Shown: positions 23,097 through 35,538 of the stretch, piece by piece
Position numbering within the stretch: position 1 is the stretch's first letter
How the letters are laid out: each line of letters opens with the position of its first letter
NCBI GenBank assembly: GCA_035772735.1
Contig: JASDFA010000010.1
Coordinates: forward strand, 35,155,501-35,219,500
Direction: 5' to 3'
From: Datura wrightii
Taxonomy: Eukaryota > Streptophyta > Magnoliopsida > Solanales > Solanaceae
DNA length: 64,000 nt
Position numbers and translations under genes: made by a program
The notes under the pieces: generated by a model
Database searches by the model: none
What the model was told of the DNA's origin: nothing
What the model saw: only the letters and a program-made list of their open reading frames with translations

Positions 23097-25467
23097 TCAC
23101 TTGTCTACTAGGGAGATGGACGATTTGTCCCGACCATGGTCATCCCCCCAGTAGTTCTCAACCTTATCCGGTGGCCTTCCTAGTAACTCTCGGGAATCAC
23201 TCATTCCATTAGCATTCCCATGATCAATCACGTTGATCACCGAGAGATCCTTATAAACAGTCGGGAGCTTAGGTACCTTGTACACATCGAACACTTCGAC
23301 CTTGTCATGTGCTCGCATCGTGAGTTGACCCACAGCCACGTCAGTTAATGCCTTTCCGGTTGCCAAAAAGGGTCGTCCCAAAATAAATGGGACTTCAGCA
23401 TCTGGTTCAAAATCCAGAACAATGAAATCAACCGGAAAAATGAGGGAGCCTACTTGCACTAACACATCCTCAACAATGCCATCCGGCTTAGCTAAAGACC
23501 TGTCTGCTAGCTGCAAGATTACTGTTGTAGGTCTAGGACTTCCTAGACCTAACTTTCTGAATACCGAAGATGGCATCAGATTTATGCTTGCCCCCAAGTC
23601 GCATAATCCACGAGCTCGGATACTTTGCCCAATAGTAAGCTGGATAGTGAAACTTCCAGGGTCTTTCAGTTTTGTGGGCAACCTATTCTGAATACGGGAA
23701 GTGCATTCCTGCGTCAAAGCTACCGTGGCATACTCAGTCAAATGAATTTTGTTAGCCACGATGTCTTTAATATATTTCACATATTTTGGCACTCCCTGCA
23801 AGACATCAACAAGAGGTAAGTTAACATGTACCTGTTTAAGTACCTCCATGAATTTCTGGAAACACGCCTCCTCCTTGTGTTTCTTAAGTCGTTGAGGGAA
23901 CGGGGGTGGAGGCCTTTCTGGTTCAGCTTCTTTAGTCTTCCCCTTATCTGAGATTTGCTCTCCCTCAACATCTGCTGCTCCTGACTTTTGAGGCGGTCTT
24001 TCCGGTTCCACCTCCTTTAACTGTAAACCACTCCTCGTGGTCACTGCATTTACCTGCTTCGGATTAGGATCCGTGTCGCTAGGTAGTCCTCCTCTGGGTC
24101 TAGTATTTTGGGCACTAGCAAATTGCCCAAACGGATATTCAAGAGCCTTGGTCGCCAACTGATTGTTCTTCTTCGGCTGCCAATTTGACATAGTCAGCCG
24201 GCAATTGTGCCTGATTAGCGATCATGGTTTTGAACATCTCCTCAATAGTCGGTGATGGTGGTAGAGGAGGGGCATTGTGATTTCTGAACTGAGCTTGATA
24301 ATTTTGTTGCCCTCCTTGGTTTCTGTGCATACCCTGCCCTGAACCTTGGCCTTGTTGATTGTTGCTACCCCACGAAAAATTCAGATGGTTCCTCCAATTT
24401 GAGTTGCAGCCACTACCAAACTGCTGCTGATTTCTCTGTGCATTGCCCACAAAGTTAACAGAATTAGGATTTGCACCACAGCATTCAGCTGAATGCTCAC
24501 TACTACCACACACTTCACACCAAATCTGTTGAACTGCATTGACTGAAGCTGAAGGCTGGTTCAAATTCATATTGCTGAAGTAAGTGTTTAACTGATTTTG
24601 CAAAGCAGCTATCTATGCAGCGATAGCTGTGAATCCATCCACTTCAAGCACTCCCGCTGCTTTCCTTGCTCCACCTCTTGAACAATCTGCATTCCATTCT
24701 GGATTGCCTTGTGAAATTCGGTTGAGCAAAGTGTACAGCTCCTCATAGGTCTTTTCCAGCGCTTGCCCTCCAGCTGCTGAATCTAATAGAATTTTAGTGT
24801 GGGGTTCCAAACCCTCAATAAATGTGTGTACCAACACCTAATTGGACTGATGATGGTGAGGATAGTCCCGCAACATGGATTTAAATCTTTCCCAGGCTTG
24901 ATAGAGATTTTCTCCTTCCCTCTGTTTAAAACTTAGAATTTGACTTCTAAGTCTGGCTGTTTTACCAGAAGGGAAAAATCTGATCAAAAACTTCCGTGCA
25001 AGATCATCCCACGTTGATATAGAATTGGGTGGTTCAGCTTTTGACCACCTCTTGGCTTCACCAAGTAAGGAAAATGGAAATAAGGTGAGCCGAACATAAT
25101 CAGGTGACACTCCAACGGGTATATAAGTGTCACTTATCTCCAAAAAGTTCTGGAGATGTTGTTGTGGATCTTCATGAGGGAGACCGGTAAATTGCCCGCT
25201 TGTGTGCAAAAGTTGCACCATTTTCTGCTTTAATTCAAACCTCCCTCCAGGCTCTGGTTTGCGGATGCTAGAATGTACATTATTAGCGTGTGGGATTGCC
25301 ACCTCGCGAACCGGCCTTGCTGCTGCTTCATCGGGCACTAAAACTGCCCGCACAACTGGTGGATTTTGTTGCTCCATCATAGACTGTTTAAGCAACTGCA
25401 GCTTCTTTCGTAGAGCTTCTCTACGTTGACTATGAAATTCACGTTCAGGCTCTAAGTAAGATTCCAC
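23097..25467 (-). pseudogene. Element E: Athila gag-protease fused to the integrase tail
   Basis: Gag forms the virus-like particle; protease cleaves it. Reading on the minus strand, 25467-24838 is the gag core (209 residues, with FPFSLLGEAKRW and FLIRFFPSGKT, the Retrotrans_gag signature). A TAG then interrupts; 24837-24613 continues; another TAG follows; 24612-24139 holds a zinc knuckle (CEVCGSSEH...CC) and a Gln/Asn-rich linker. A frameshift leads into 24191-23097, with a Pro-rich linker and the aspartic protease (CDLGAS at residues 197-202, FILGRPF near 269). After residue 345 it jumps to NYWGDDHGRDKSSISLVDK, which is the end of integrase in element B (HYWGEDGDREKSSITLADN). So an internal deletion removed RT, RNase H and most of integrase in frame. 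Upstream breaks make it non-functional in this copy. Confidence 0.88.
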
Positions 25468-25606
25468 CAGCTCTTTGTCCCTTGCAAGTGTTCACAGAAA
25501 CAAAATCTGCAAAATACAGGCTAAGACCAAGTTGTTAACACTTAAGAAAATAAAAATACAAATACAGTAAATTTACACTAAACACAATTTTACAAATCGC
25601 GTAGCC

Positions 25607-25624
25607 TCCCCGCCAACGGCGCCA
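25607..25624 (-). other. Primer binding site of element E (tRNA-Asp type)
   Basis: Minus strand TGGCGCCGTTGGCGGGGA, one base off the Athila site TGGCGCCGTTGCCGGGGA seen in element D. It lies seven bases from the 5' LTR. Confidence 0.85.
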
Positions 25625-25631
25625 AAAAACT

Positions 25632-27091
25632 TGTTCGGTGTTCTGCTTAGGTTGGTATTATATATTATAAACCGACACGCAAGTGCACGTGGTCAAACAA
25701 GTAATAAAGTGGCTAAGTAGCCAAGTATCGATCCAAGGAGGCTCAAGATACGTAAAATTGCCTAGTTTACTATATTCCTATTTCACTTCTAATTATGCTA
25801 ACAACAATGTAACCAATAGTTACTTGAGTTTTTGTTTCTAAACTATATATACTACAATTAATAACAACTATTTACTTGTGAATTTAGACAATGGATATGA
25901 ACATGCCAAGGTTAAGAACAAGTAATGAACTTGATAATCATGATAATTTGGTTAATCTCTTCTTCATGTTGCTAGCCAAGAACATTAGCCTAGAAATTAA
26001 AACTCTCGTATTTAATTTCACTTTAGAATCATAAACCATCCATCTACATTTCTGTGATCAAATGCAATTTATGACCTAGCACTACAATTCCGGTTCCTAA
26101 ATTGACTAATACGGCTTTCAAGTATATTTCTATCAGGAAAGCACATCAAACCCCAATTTTCCCAAATCAAGTTAAGAACAATACCCTATTAATTCACAAC
26201 TTTCCAATTTCTTGCTCTTTCGAGTGAAATTGGACTTTTTAGATATACATTAATGTTGGCCAATCACTAATGCAGTAAGAACAAGAATTAATAGAACAAT
26301 ATTAAAGAAGAAGAAGCAAACCATATCATTTACAATCAAAATTCATTACACATGTTCAAAACCTCAGCAAGGAAGAGAATTAGCCACTCATTTGTGGATT
26401 GATCATCCTAAAATGAGTGTAAATCATACGTACAATTGATAGAAAGAAGAAAGGAAGAGAAGAAATCCCTTAGCTTTTTCATTCTTCAACTGCTACTAAC
26501 CCATGTTCCTACTCTCCACTTCTGAACTCAGTCTAAAAACTAAAAACTAATTAAAATAAACCTAAGTGTGCTATTTATACTAGTGGGAAATTTTTCCCGG
26601 AATAACAAGCATCGTGTCACGGAGGCCAACGCGGAGCACTGCCTCCATGACACGGCGTGGACGCGGACCTTCACTGGAATTTCCAGGGTCTGGTAAATTA
26701 ACCTCAACGTGGCACGGAAGCCATCGCGGAGGCCTCTCTCCGTGCCACGGAGCTGACGCGCAGGCACACTGGACTTTGCCATTTTAATTCATGTTCAGGC
26801 AGTGTGCTACCGCGGTGGTAGCGTGGCACGGCTCCATCGCGGAGCCCCTATAAAATGTGCATTCCAAGGTCTTTTCCACGCTCGCATCCAAGTCCAACTC
26901 CGACATAGTCCCAACATGCATTTTAGCTCCTAAAAATCACAATTACCTGCAAAACAAATGCTAATCATGTTGGTTAGTATAAATTCGCATTTTATTACTA
27001 ATTACATGATATTATATACACATTGCACAACAAACAAGGTAAAAATGATACGTTTGAGTATCACTTGGGCATATAAATCTGCCCAAGATCA
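25632..27091 (-). repeat. Element E: 5' LTR
   Basis: 1460 bp, the same length as the 3' LTR, with TG...CA ends. TATA box on the minus strand at 26573-26579 (TATAAAT) and the inverted-word module at 26614-26842. Confidence 0.9.
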
Positions 27092-27096
27092 TACCG

Positions 27097-28986
27097 GCCG
27101 AGCCTCGTCCGACAGACGAAGAGTTCAAGGATAAGGTATGTAAAGCTAGTTTCCTTGGCAAGTTAAGTAATATCGGTACAATACAATAATTTAAAGGCCG
27201 GTAGAATGTTCAGAAGTCATGTGTTACGTTTATTACGAATGTTGGTACGATATTAGAAGTATCGAGTTATAACTTGCGTGAAACTTACTAGTACGACATA
27301 GATTTTAATGCAAGTGTTAGAAACTGCATAGCATGCTCAGTATGTGATGTAATACGAAATGTTAGGATATCATTGTATTCAGTTGGAACCCAGTAAAGTG
27401 ATGTAATATCTGTAAGACATCTCAAAAATTAAATGATAAGTTGAAATGAAGTCAGAGAAGCATGTTAGGAATAGTAAATAATGTTATTATAGAAATTCAG
27501 TATACAACACAGTTTTCAGCAGAAACACTATATCTTGTCCAGCATTAGCCCCAGTACAGTCTGGCAGAAGACTATATTTATACATATATATTATTTCCAA
27601 CTTCAGCATGTATTAAGTACGTACATATTACTATCACTAGTTCAGCATATAATATATACAATACTTTACCACTATTAGCCCCAGTATGTGTCATATGCAG
27701 ACAGTATTACTAGTTGAGACCGTTGTATTGTTTGGGGTTGGACTACCTAGCATCCATGACCGCCCCAGGGTTGATAGCTGTATCGACTCGTCCGCCAGAG
27801 GACGAGGATACGTCGCTCTACGGAGTGGCATGCCGTCCCACAGGGGACGAAGATGGGATGCCAGTTTTCCCCATATTATGCCTTGGTCGGCTCTTACACA
27901 CCCCTGTCGAGCGGATACGCCCGGGTGTTGATTCAGGAGTCCTCCGGACTCAGGTGCAGTTATAGTCAGGGGCTCAGCGAGCCCAAGTGCATACCCAGGG
28001 GACTGGCTGGATGCTTACGGGGTTATAGGAGATGGGATGACCGGGGTAGGGGTGTAGATTCTGTGCTGGTTGTACCTCCCGGCTTATGGGGGTAGGGTAA
28101 GGTTTGTGTGTGCTATGTTATGTCATGATATGTTATACCGTGTTACAGTAGATACGAGTAGATCGACAGTAGAACGCTAAATCCTCAGGTATGACTCCTA
28201 CTCCTTCCAGTATAATTAAGAAAAGGTATGACTTACATTATCAGGCAGTTAATCTATTTCTACCTACTTCAGTTTCACCAGTTATATTATTGTTTTCAGA
28301 TATCTCTTTCAGTTATTGCTTTACATACTCAGTACCAGCGGTACTGACGCCCGGTGGGGCGCTGCATTACTTGCCTGCAGGTACTCATAGACGAGCAGGC
28401 GATACCACATGATTCCTATCAGCGATCGAGTATTCAGCTCCTGTCATCCGGAGACTGAATTCCAGGGGTGTATTTCATTTTCTCTTGTTGTATAGTACGG
28501 GTAGGTCGGGGCCCTGTCCCGATCATTTCTACTGCTATTCCTAGAGGCTTGCAGTCTTTATATGTTCCCCTGTAGTCAGATGAGCCGGTCGTGTGAGGCC
28601 GTGCAGTTGTTTAGCTGTTAGTACTTCTGTTTCTTCATGTTGGCCGTGTGGGGCCATAGCTTGACAGTAGTGGTGACCTTGCCGGTCACGTAGCTTTCTA
28701 GTATTCTCTGGTTAAGTTACAGATAACTAGACAGCATGGTGGCCTTGTCGGCCCACATAGGTTTCCCCTAAATTGATATGTTTCTGGTCAGCTGTTAATA
28801 CAGGTACAGAAGGCTATAGGCCAATGGGCCGGGGGCTGTGTTTACAGCCGTTATATAGCCCTTTGTTTCTATAAATGTGAGTTAGAGCCAGCCAGGCACC
28901 AGATGTGCCCAGGCTTAGCAGTCCAGCAGTTCAGGTCCTAGTAGGGCACCAGGTGCCAGTCATACCCCCCAAGGCGGGGTGTGACA
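27097..28986 (+). repeat. Element A: 3' LTR, second part
   Basis: Continues A's right LTR after element E and its TACCG duplicate, from GCCGAGCCTCG to GGGGTGTGACA. It matches 9442-11331 of the left LTR, including the short shadow frames. It is followed by TAACT, A's target duplicate. Confidence 0.9.
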
Positions 28987-29078
28987 TAACTACTCCCACC
29001 CCACACTTAGTCCGAACACTGTCCCCAGTGTTCACAAAAAGTCAAAATAGCACAAATTCGGGTGGTGGAACTCCCTGA
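28987..29078 (-). mobile_element. Element B: 3' UTR next to the PTP stop codon
   Basis: Resumes B after insertion A. The phrase CACTGTCCCCAGTGTTCAC (29018-29036) is itself a foldback (CACTG...CAGTG) and is kept in E (20407) and D (46985). Confidence 0.7.
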
Positions 29079-30311
29079 TCAGTCAAAGTATTCCACTTCT
29101 TCGTCGGGTGCTGCTGCTTCATCTCCCATGTCCGAGTCGCCTCCGTCGTCATCATCGGACTCCACATCGGAGTCCTCCCGATGCGTCTCCTCGTCCGTGG
29201 GGACGTCATCATCTATGGGATCTACAAATGCTGGCCCCACTCGGCATAGAGCCCTGGCGTTTTCGCCAAACGGGTAGTCTAGCTCGAGCTGCCATAGCTC
29301 CTCCTCTGTCGCTGGCCTCCCACCTATCCTCAGCTGGAGCATCTGCATCCCATACATCCGAGCCATATACTGGTCATCACGAGCATGTCGCTCGCCAAGT
29401 GTAAGCACTGGCCCGTGGGTGGTGTCGGGAGCCTTAGTTTTAGTAACATCCAAGGCCCGCCGCTCCAACTGCGGGATATAGGCAAGGGCCTCCTCCTCAA
29501 CATCGAGGCCCCTGAGAAAGGTGGTGAGTAGTCCACCGAAACCATACCTGTGCCCCTGGTGCAACCGGGCTCTCTTCATGGCAGATATAATAACCGCCCT
29601 GACATTAATCTCCAGCCCTTTCATCAGGGCGTACACCAGGCAAACACGATCCCGGGTTACATCAGTCATATGTACCCCCGGGATGAGGCATGAGCAGACT
29701 ATCTTCAGCCAGATTCGGGCTTCCCTGTTCATCTGTGAATATGGCAGAGTCTGGTTGTAGCCCCTTTCTTTGTGCCTGCTCCATCTAGTTGTAGATCGGG
29801 CCCCACACAATGTGCGTCTGATGTTAGCATACGGTGGGGTAATATTCAGTTGTCGGAGAACGTGGGCGTCTGTGTCCCGCGCTCCTATGATGGCATTGAG
29901 TTGGTGGGGCTCCAGAGTGACTATCTGCCCTCTAATTTTGATGGTGTGGCTTCTAATTGACGGGTTCCAATTAGCATAGAACTCCCGAACCAGGTGCAAT
30001 TTGCATTCCTTGGGCTCCTCAAATATGAAATTGAGCCCAGCTGCCTCGATCTGGTGAACCATCCTGGGGAACTCCTGTACCAATGGCTCCCGTGCTATAT
30101 GCTCCTCGGGGAAATATTTGTTCTCTTTGTGCTTTGTGTACCACTTTTTCTCCTCGTCCGTCACCCATCTTATTCCGTATTGGCGGCGCTGGCCGCGTGG
30201 AACTGCTGGTGCTGCTGGGACTGCTGTGCCCAGTCTGAGTCTCTTCCTTCCGGTGCCTGAAGTTGATGCACCTTTCCCTTTATCTTGCCGGCTTGCCATG
30301 TCACCTGTCAA
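29079..30311 (-). CDS. Element B: PTP ORF, intact (putative plant transposon protein)
   Basis: An uninterrupted 410-residue frame, the only whole copy of this protein here. The likely start is MASRQDKGKG (30299); an upstream in-frame ATG at 30311 adds four residues. The N-terminus is basic and Ser/Gly/Arg-rich (GTGRKRLRLG). The middle, about residues 40-300, is a compact domain with EFYANWNP near residue 114 and LVYALMKGLEINVRAVI near 228, in the style of Pfam's 'putative plant transposon protein'. The last 50 residues are almost all Asp/Glu/Ser, ending EVEYFD. No membrane segment is seen. It lies downstream of pol after a 1.3-kb spacer, so it would need its own or a spliced message. Its role is unknown. 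It stays open although the rest of B is broken and split by two insertions. Confidence 0.8.
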   Translation of the reverse strand: MTGDMASRQDKGKGASTSGTGRKRLRLGTAVPAAPAVPRGQRRQYGIRWVTDEEKKWYTKHKENKYFPEEHIAREPLVQEFPRMVHQIEAAGLNFIFEEPKECKLHLVREFYANWNPSIRSHTIKIRGQIVTLEPHQLNAIIGARDTDAHVLRQLNITPPYANIRRTLCGARSTTRWSRHKERGYNQTLPYSQMNREARIWLKIVCSCLIPGVHMTDVTRDRVCLVYALMKGLEINVRAVIISAMKRARLHQGHRYGFGGLLTTFLRGLDVEEEALAYIPQLERRALDVTKTKAPDTTHGPVLTLGERHARDDQYMARMYGMQMLQLRIGGRPATEEELWQLELDYPFGENARALCRVGPAFVDPIDDDVPTDEETHREDSDVESDDDDGGDSDMGDEAAAPDEEVEYFD

Positions 30312-31654
30312 CCCAAGTAAACAAGATCAATGTTAAGCTCACGGATATTAACTTCGGCTAAGGTCGGGTTACTCTAGGTTACCCCACACTTAGTCCTTAG
30401 CTACAGTTACAACAATACGGCAAGAATATCTTTATTTACACAAAACAACCAACTATACAATCATGCTTAGTGCGTTCAAAAAATTCGACGGTATAACTTC
30501 TGCGTACTACTCAGACTTCGTACAGCTAATCACAATCACTACCATCGCTAACATTTTAACCATCACACTTAGCAAAGAAAAACGAAGAAACAAAAACAAC
30601 AACAAAAATTTATATACATGAACCTATCCAACTAACCAAATTCGAACAAATTTCAACATTTCCCCCAACCCGAGAATTCGTCGTTCTATTAACATCCTAA
30701 CAATTTGTACAACGACTCATCTCATTCAACACGTACACCCCGGCATAGAATTCACAATTTCAATACATTTCCCACTTCAAATTCAACAACAAGCCCTAGA
30801 ATTGAGATTATCAATCAAATTCGATTAAATTATGCAATCGACGAATTCAAACGATCATGACCACACTCCGAACATTCATCAACAACACATAACTCGAATT
30901 CCTGCTTAATTACTACGTAGGGAAACTTAGTTCACCTCCCATGCTCAAAATCAAGGAAAATCGACAAAAATTTGAGAGGGAATCGAAAAACATACCTTGA
31001 AGTTGAAGAATCGAAGAAAACTCGGTGAATTTCTTGCCTAACTCCGTGTCACGTTGGTGGGGAAGGGGTTTTGGGATGTTTGGTCGCGGAGGAATTAGAA
31101 AATGAGGGAAAAGGGGAGGGTTTCGGGGTTAAAAAGTAAGAAAAATACGCGGGTCACCCGGCGACCCGGTGTGACCCGTCGCAATATACACGACAACGTG
31201 TCACGGAGTGCATCGCGGTGCACTGCCTCCGTGACACGGAGCCATCGCGATAGCATTCTGGAAATTTTAAAATTTCCGGGTTATACCTCAACGTGTCACG
31301 GAGGGAACGCGGAGGTCCTCCTCCGTGACACGGAGCTATCGCCCCAGCTCACTGTTTTCCACTTTTTATTAATTTCTCATACCTCGACATTTCCTTCACG
31401 ATTCCGTGCACATTTTTCTCTGTTTGACCTGAAAATCATCTCACTATACAAAATTGGTTAGAATTATAGGTTTCAACTAACTAAAAAATAAAAAATAAAA
31501 ACAAAGACTAACACGAAATTTTTTTTGGTAGTAAATCAAGAAAAAGAAAAAAAATGAAAGATTTATTTACACTTTACAAACTAAAAGAAAGAATTTCACG
31601 GGTTGCCTCCCGTGCAGCGCCTGGTTTACCGTCACGGCTCGACGTCATTTAAGC
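30312..31654 (-). mobile_element. Element B: spacer between integrase and PTP ORF
   Basis: No gene. It is collinear with the spacers of E and D. It contains two GC-rich foldbacks starting with CGTGTCACGGAG (31197-31242 and about 31292-31332) and the post-pol foldback CACGGGTTGCCTCCCGTG at 31597-31614. The plus-strand frame at 31102-31461 is a shadow of these repeats. Confidence 0.75.
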
Positions 31655-33077
31655 TCAATTGTCCGCTAGGGTGATGGACGATTTTTCTCGATCACCGTCC
31701 TCCCCCCAGTAGTGCTTACACCTTTGGCCATTTACTAAGAACGTGGCACTGCGATCTTCTTGCCACAATTCTACCGCCCCGTGCGGGGTCATTCTTACCA
31801 CTTTAAATGGTCCCGACCATTTAGACCTCAGCTTTCCTGGAAACAACTTCAATCTTGAATTAAAGAGCAAAACTTTCTATCCCGACTCGAAAATGCGATG
31901 CACCACATACTTATCATGCCATCTTTTAGTTCTTTCCTTGTAGTACTTGGCACTCTCATAGGCATGCCAGCGGAACTCATCAAGTTCACTGAGCTGCATT
32001 AGTCTCTTTTTGCCCGCCAGCTCTAAGTCCATATTTAGCTTCCTGACAGCCCAGAAGGCTCGGTGCTCTAATTCCACCGGAAGATGACATGCTTTGCCAT
32101 AGACCAGTCGGTATGGTGAGGTTCCAATCGGTGTCTTGTAAGCAGTTCTGTACGCCAACAACGCATCATCAAGTTTGATTGACCAATCATTTCGTTGTGT
32201 ATTTACCGTTTTCTGGAGAATCTGCTTCACTTCTCTATTTGACACCTCTACTTGCCTACTAGTTTGGGGGTGGTATGCTGTCGCCACTTTATGGCACACC
32301 CCATACTTGGCTAGTAACTTCTTGAAACTTGCATTTACAAAATGAGCCCCTCCATCACTGATAATGGCTCGGGGTGTCCCGAACCTGGTGAGGATGTGTT
32401 TTTTCACAAACTTCGTTACTACCTTGTTGTCATTCCTGGGGCAAGCTATTGCTTCCACCCATTTTGATACATAATCTACGGCCACCAAGATGTAACGATT
32501 ACCAAATGACGGCGGGAATGGACCCATGAAATCAATGCCCTATACATCAAAGGGCTCAACTTCCAGTATATTCTGCAACGGCATCTCTTGTCTTCTGCCA
32601 ATTGATCCTGTACGCTGACATCTATCACACATTTTGACATACGCCATAGAGTCTCTGAACAGTGTCGGCCAAAAGAAACCTGACTGTAGAACCTTGTGCG
32701 CTGTTCTCTCGCCTCCGTGATGACCCCCATACAGTGAAGAATGAAAACCCCTCAACACTTCTGCAATCTGACTTTCTGGGATGCATCTTCTCATTACCTG
32801 ATCTGGTCCTTGTTTGAATAAATATGGTTCATCCCAAACAAAGTGCCGACTATCATGCCTCAATTTCCTTCTTTGCTGGTCTGTTGCCTCAGGTGGGTAG
32901 ACTCCGCTCACTAGTAAGTTGACTATGTCTGCATACCATGGAACTTCAGCTTCCCCCACTGCCAAGAGTTGCTCATCTAGGAACTCTTCATTTATGTTAT
33001 CACTTTCCATCACATGCGACCGGCTTTCCAATTGTGATAGGTGATCTGCTACCTGATTCTTGCTCCCCTTTCGGTCT
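31655..33077 (-). pseudogene. Element B: Athila integrase and RNase H end
   Basis: Downstream part of pol. From 33077 leftward: the end of RNase H and the linker, then the zinc-binding domain (HSSLYGGHHGG with CDRC). A TAG near 32538 replaces the Trp of the usual DVWGIDF. The catalytic core follows with Asp of GIDFMG, Asp58 (ISDGG) and Glu94 (QVEVSN) of the next frame, 35 residues apart. A second TAG near 31874 precedes the C-terminal domain ending HYWGEDGDREKSSITLADN. HPQTSRQ replaces the usual HPQTNGQ. Element C cuts the gene at 33077; it continues at 42602. Two stops and the insertion make it dead. Confidence 0.9.
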
Positions 33078-35534
33078 TGTTATACCCTGCAGAATTCCCG
33101 GCACCTAGACGACCTATTCACATGTTGGTCAAGCATATTAGAAGGCCATACGTGCTAGAGAAAGGCCGGAAAAAAGATCGGACGAGGAACCCGTCGAACC
33201 ATCGCGGGAGGAGCTGAGGCAGAGCCCCTCCGCAATGGCAGCGTGTCACGGAGGCAAGGCCTCCGCGATGGCTCCGTGCCACGTTGCCCAAGTTCAGGCT
33301 CAAGTATATAAAGCCCCCACTTCGGTCTAATATCATTTAACTCCTTTCAATTTCCAGAATACGCAGCAACATAGAGGAAGACGAAGGAGGGATTATAATT
33401 TTCGTCCGATTACGCTGCCAAACGCTGCCCAAACTCAAATTAATCCTAGATACCGAAGTATTTAGCAGCAGGGAGCATTCCTACGGATTTAGTTTCGTGA
33501 AATACGGCCGACGAATCGGCGAGCCGCCGAACTAAGGTAAATAGAATTGCTCTAAATTAATGTCTATGTGTTCCTAGCCGAGAAGTGAATATTTCTCCCT
33601 TCTGGACCGCTGAAAAATAACGAGTTTTCGACCGTTTTTCGAAAGGTTAAAGTTGGGATAAATATATATATCTAAAGTGATAATTTCTCCCGAATATTAA
33701 TGTATTTAGTTCTAATTGACGTATATATGCATGTAGTTGGGAGAAACAGCAGAAGTACCGACGGAAATCACACCGGTCAGTCGGATACTCAGAAACCAGG
33801 TATGTAAAGTTATTCTTTCGGCAAGCTAGGAAGTACAGCTTAGAAAGTAAATAGAGTAAAGGCTATTAACCGATACCCAGCGTACAGGAATGATTTTAGT
33901 ACGGTTCCAGCAAGCATGCTAGTATATTAATCACGTATCATGCGATAATCAGAATAGTAGATATTTAGGCAATACGTAGTACATCTGTTGAGATTGTATC
34001 TAGTAGTAGATGGTACATTTTATGTTATTGAGCCATATCCAGATATAATCAGATAGACAGATAAAGGCCAGGTAGCAGTTAGTCCAGCAATCAGAAATAG
34101 TGTAAAACAGAATATAGTATCAGTTATTTAATACAAACTGGCCTTGAGATACAAGAAGAGAATATGATTAGTATTTTTCATTTAAGCATGCTTGCTGTGT
34201 AGGTGTTTTGTATGTTGAGACTTGTTGTGGCATGTGGGCACCCTTTAGCATCCCCACCGCCCCTAGGTTATAGCTGTGTCGATACCAGATTCAGATACCG
34301 CCACCAGCTGGGAGAAGTCGTCCGACTAAAGGACGATGATGGCCGACCACCATGATAATACGGTCCAGACCACCCTGCTTGCAGGGGTAGTTCAGTTTAC
34401 TCTGCGCAGAGCTAGCACACCCTGTTTACAGGGGTAGACCACTCTATGTGCACACCTGTGCCCAGAGGTAGGAGTCTTCGGACTCAGACACAGTTTATTG
34501 TCAGAGGCCAAGGCCTGAGCTACGTACCCAAGGGGGCCGGTAGGAGGAGCTCACAGTTATCAGATGAGTGGAGTGACTTGTTTTTGGTTGGTTTAGACCC
34601 GGGTAGGGGTAAATAGATTGCTTGCTTGGTTGGCACCTTCCGGCTTATGGGGGTCGTTCAGGTATTGTATGTATTATTATGTATATTGATATGTGCTAGT
34701 AGATACTGATAGACAGAAGGACGATACGTCTTCAGGTACGCTCAGTTAGTTGAAGAATGTATAAACTCTCCCCAGTTATCCTCAGCTAAATAGACTTAGC
34801 TACGTCTTGCTTAAATGTCATGTTATTGTGCTATTCGTTTCAGTTGCATATTTCAGTTTGCTTTACATGCTCAGTACCTGTGGTACTGACGCCCAGCGGG
34901 GCGCTGTATTGCTTGCCTACAGGTACTCACGGACGAGGAGCCGATCCCTCGTGATTCCAGCCAGCCAGTGAGTCATCAGCTCCTGTCATCCGGAGTCTGA
35001 TTCCCAGAGGTGTAGCTCCTTTTCTTTTGTTGTGCAGTATGGGTAGGTCGGGGCCCTGTCCCGATACTTTCTATTAGTTTCTTACAGTATTCGTAGAGGC
35101 TTGCAGTCTGTATATATTCCCTGTGGTTATTTGAGCCGGTCATGTGGGGCCGTGCAGTTGGCTGTAGCTGTTTTGTATTCCAGTTTATGTTCGCCGTGTG
35201 GGGCCTTAGTTTGATAGTAGTGGTGACCTTGCCGGTCACGTAGTTTTACAGCAGTCTTGTGTTGAGTTACAGATAACTAGACAGCATGGTGGCCTTGTCA
35301 GCCCGCATAGGTTCCTTGTTACAGGTCTGTTTCTGGTTAGCTGTTGTTACAGGTTCAGATGGCTACAGGCCAGTTGGCCGGAGGCTGTAGTTACAGCCGT
35401 TATATAGCCGATTGGTTTCTTGAAATAGAGCCAAAGCCAGCCAAAGCACCAGATGTGCTCAGGCTGGACCAGTTAGCAGTTCAGAGTCTAACAGGCACCA
35501 AGTGCCGTCATACCCCCCAAGGTGGGGTGTGACA
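33078..35534 (+). repeat. Element C: 5' LTR
   Basis: TGTTATACCCTGCAG...GGGGTGTGACA. Inverted-word module at 33199-33284, TATA box TATATAA at 33305-33311, and donor-like sites AAG|GTAAAT (GT at 33537) and CAG|GTATGT (GT at 33800). No gene. Confidence 0.92.
33199..33284. promoter_or_regulatory. U3 inverted-word module of element C
   Basis: The same layout as in A: CCATCGCGG then CCGCAATGG, and CGTGTCACGGAGG then CTCCGTGCCACG. Here both pairs carry one mismatch. It lies about 20 bases upstream of the TATA box. Confidence 0.7.
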
Positions 35535-35538
35535 AACT

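Larger units (their letters stand above)
17090..27091 (-). mobile_element. Element E: non-autonomous Athila-like retrotransposon
   Basis: A complete 10,002-bp insertion in the right LTR of A, flanked by TACCG (17085-17089 and 27092-27096). The two LTRs are each 1460 bp (17090-18549 and 25632-27091) and differ by about twenty bases by eye. It is the youngest insertion that can be ordered in the nest. On the minus strand the order is 5' LTR, tRNA-Asp-type primer site, gag-protease fused to an integrase tail, spacer, PTP ORF, 3' UTR, PPT, 3' LTR. RT, RNase H and the integrase core are absent. Confidence 0.92.
8748..28986 (+). mobile_element. Element A: Tekay-like non-autonomous LTR retrotransposon (split by element E)
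   Basis: A complete element bounded by 5-bp target duplications TAACT (8743-8747 and 28987-28991). Left LTR 8748-11331 (2584 bp), internal region 11332-16394, and right LTR in two parts, 16395-17089 and 27097-28986 (2585 bp in total). Element E (17090-27091) sits inside the right LTR. The LTRs are close copies, so insertion was fairly recent. The internal region has a Met primer site, about 2.7 kb of non-coding sequence, a scrap of RT/RNase H, and integrase. It lacks gag and protease, so it cannot move unaided. It sits in the 3' UTR of Athila element B. Confidence 0.9.
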
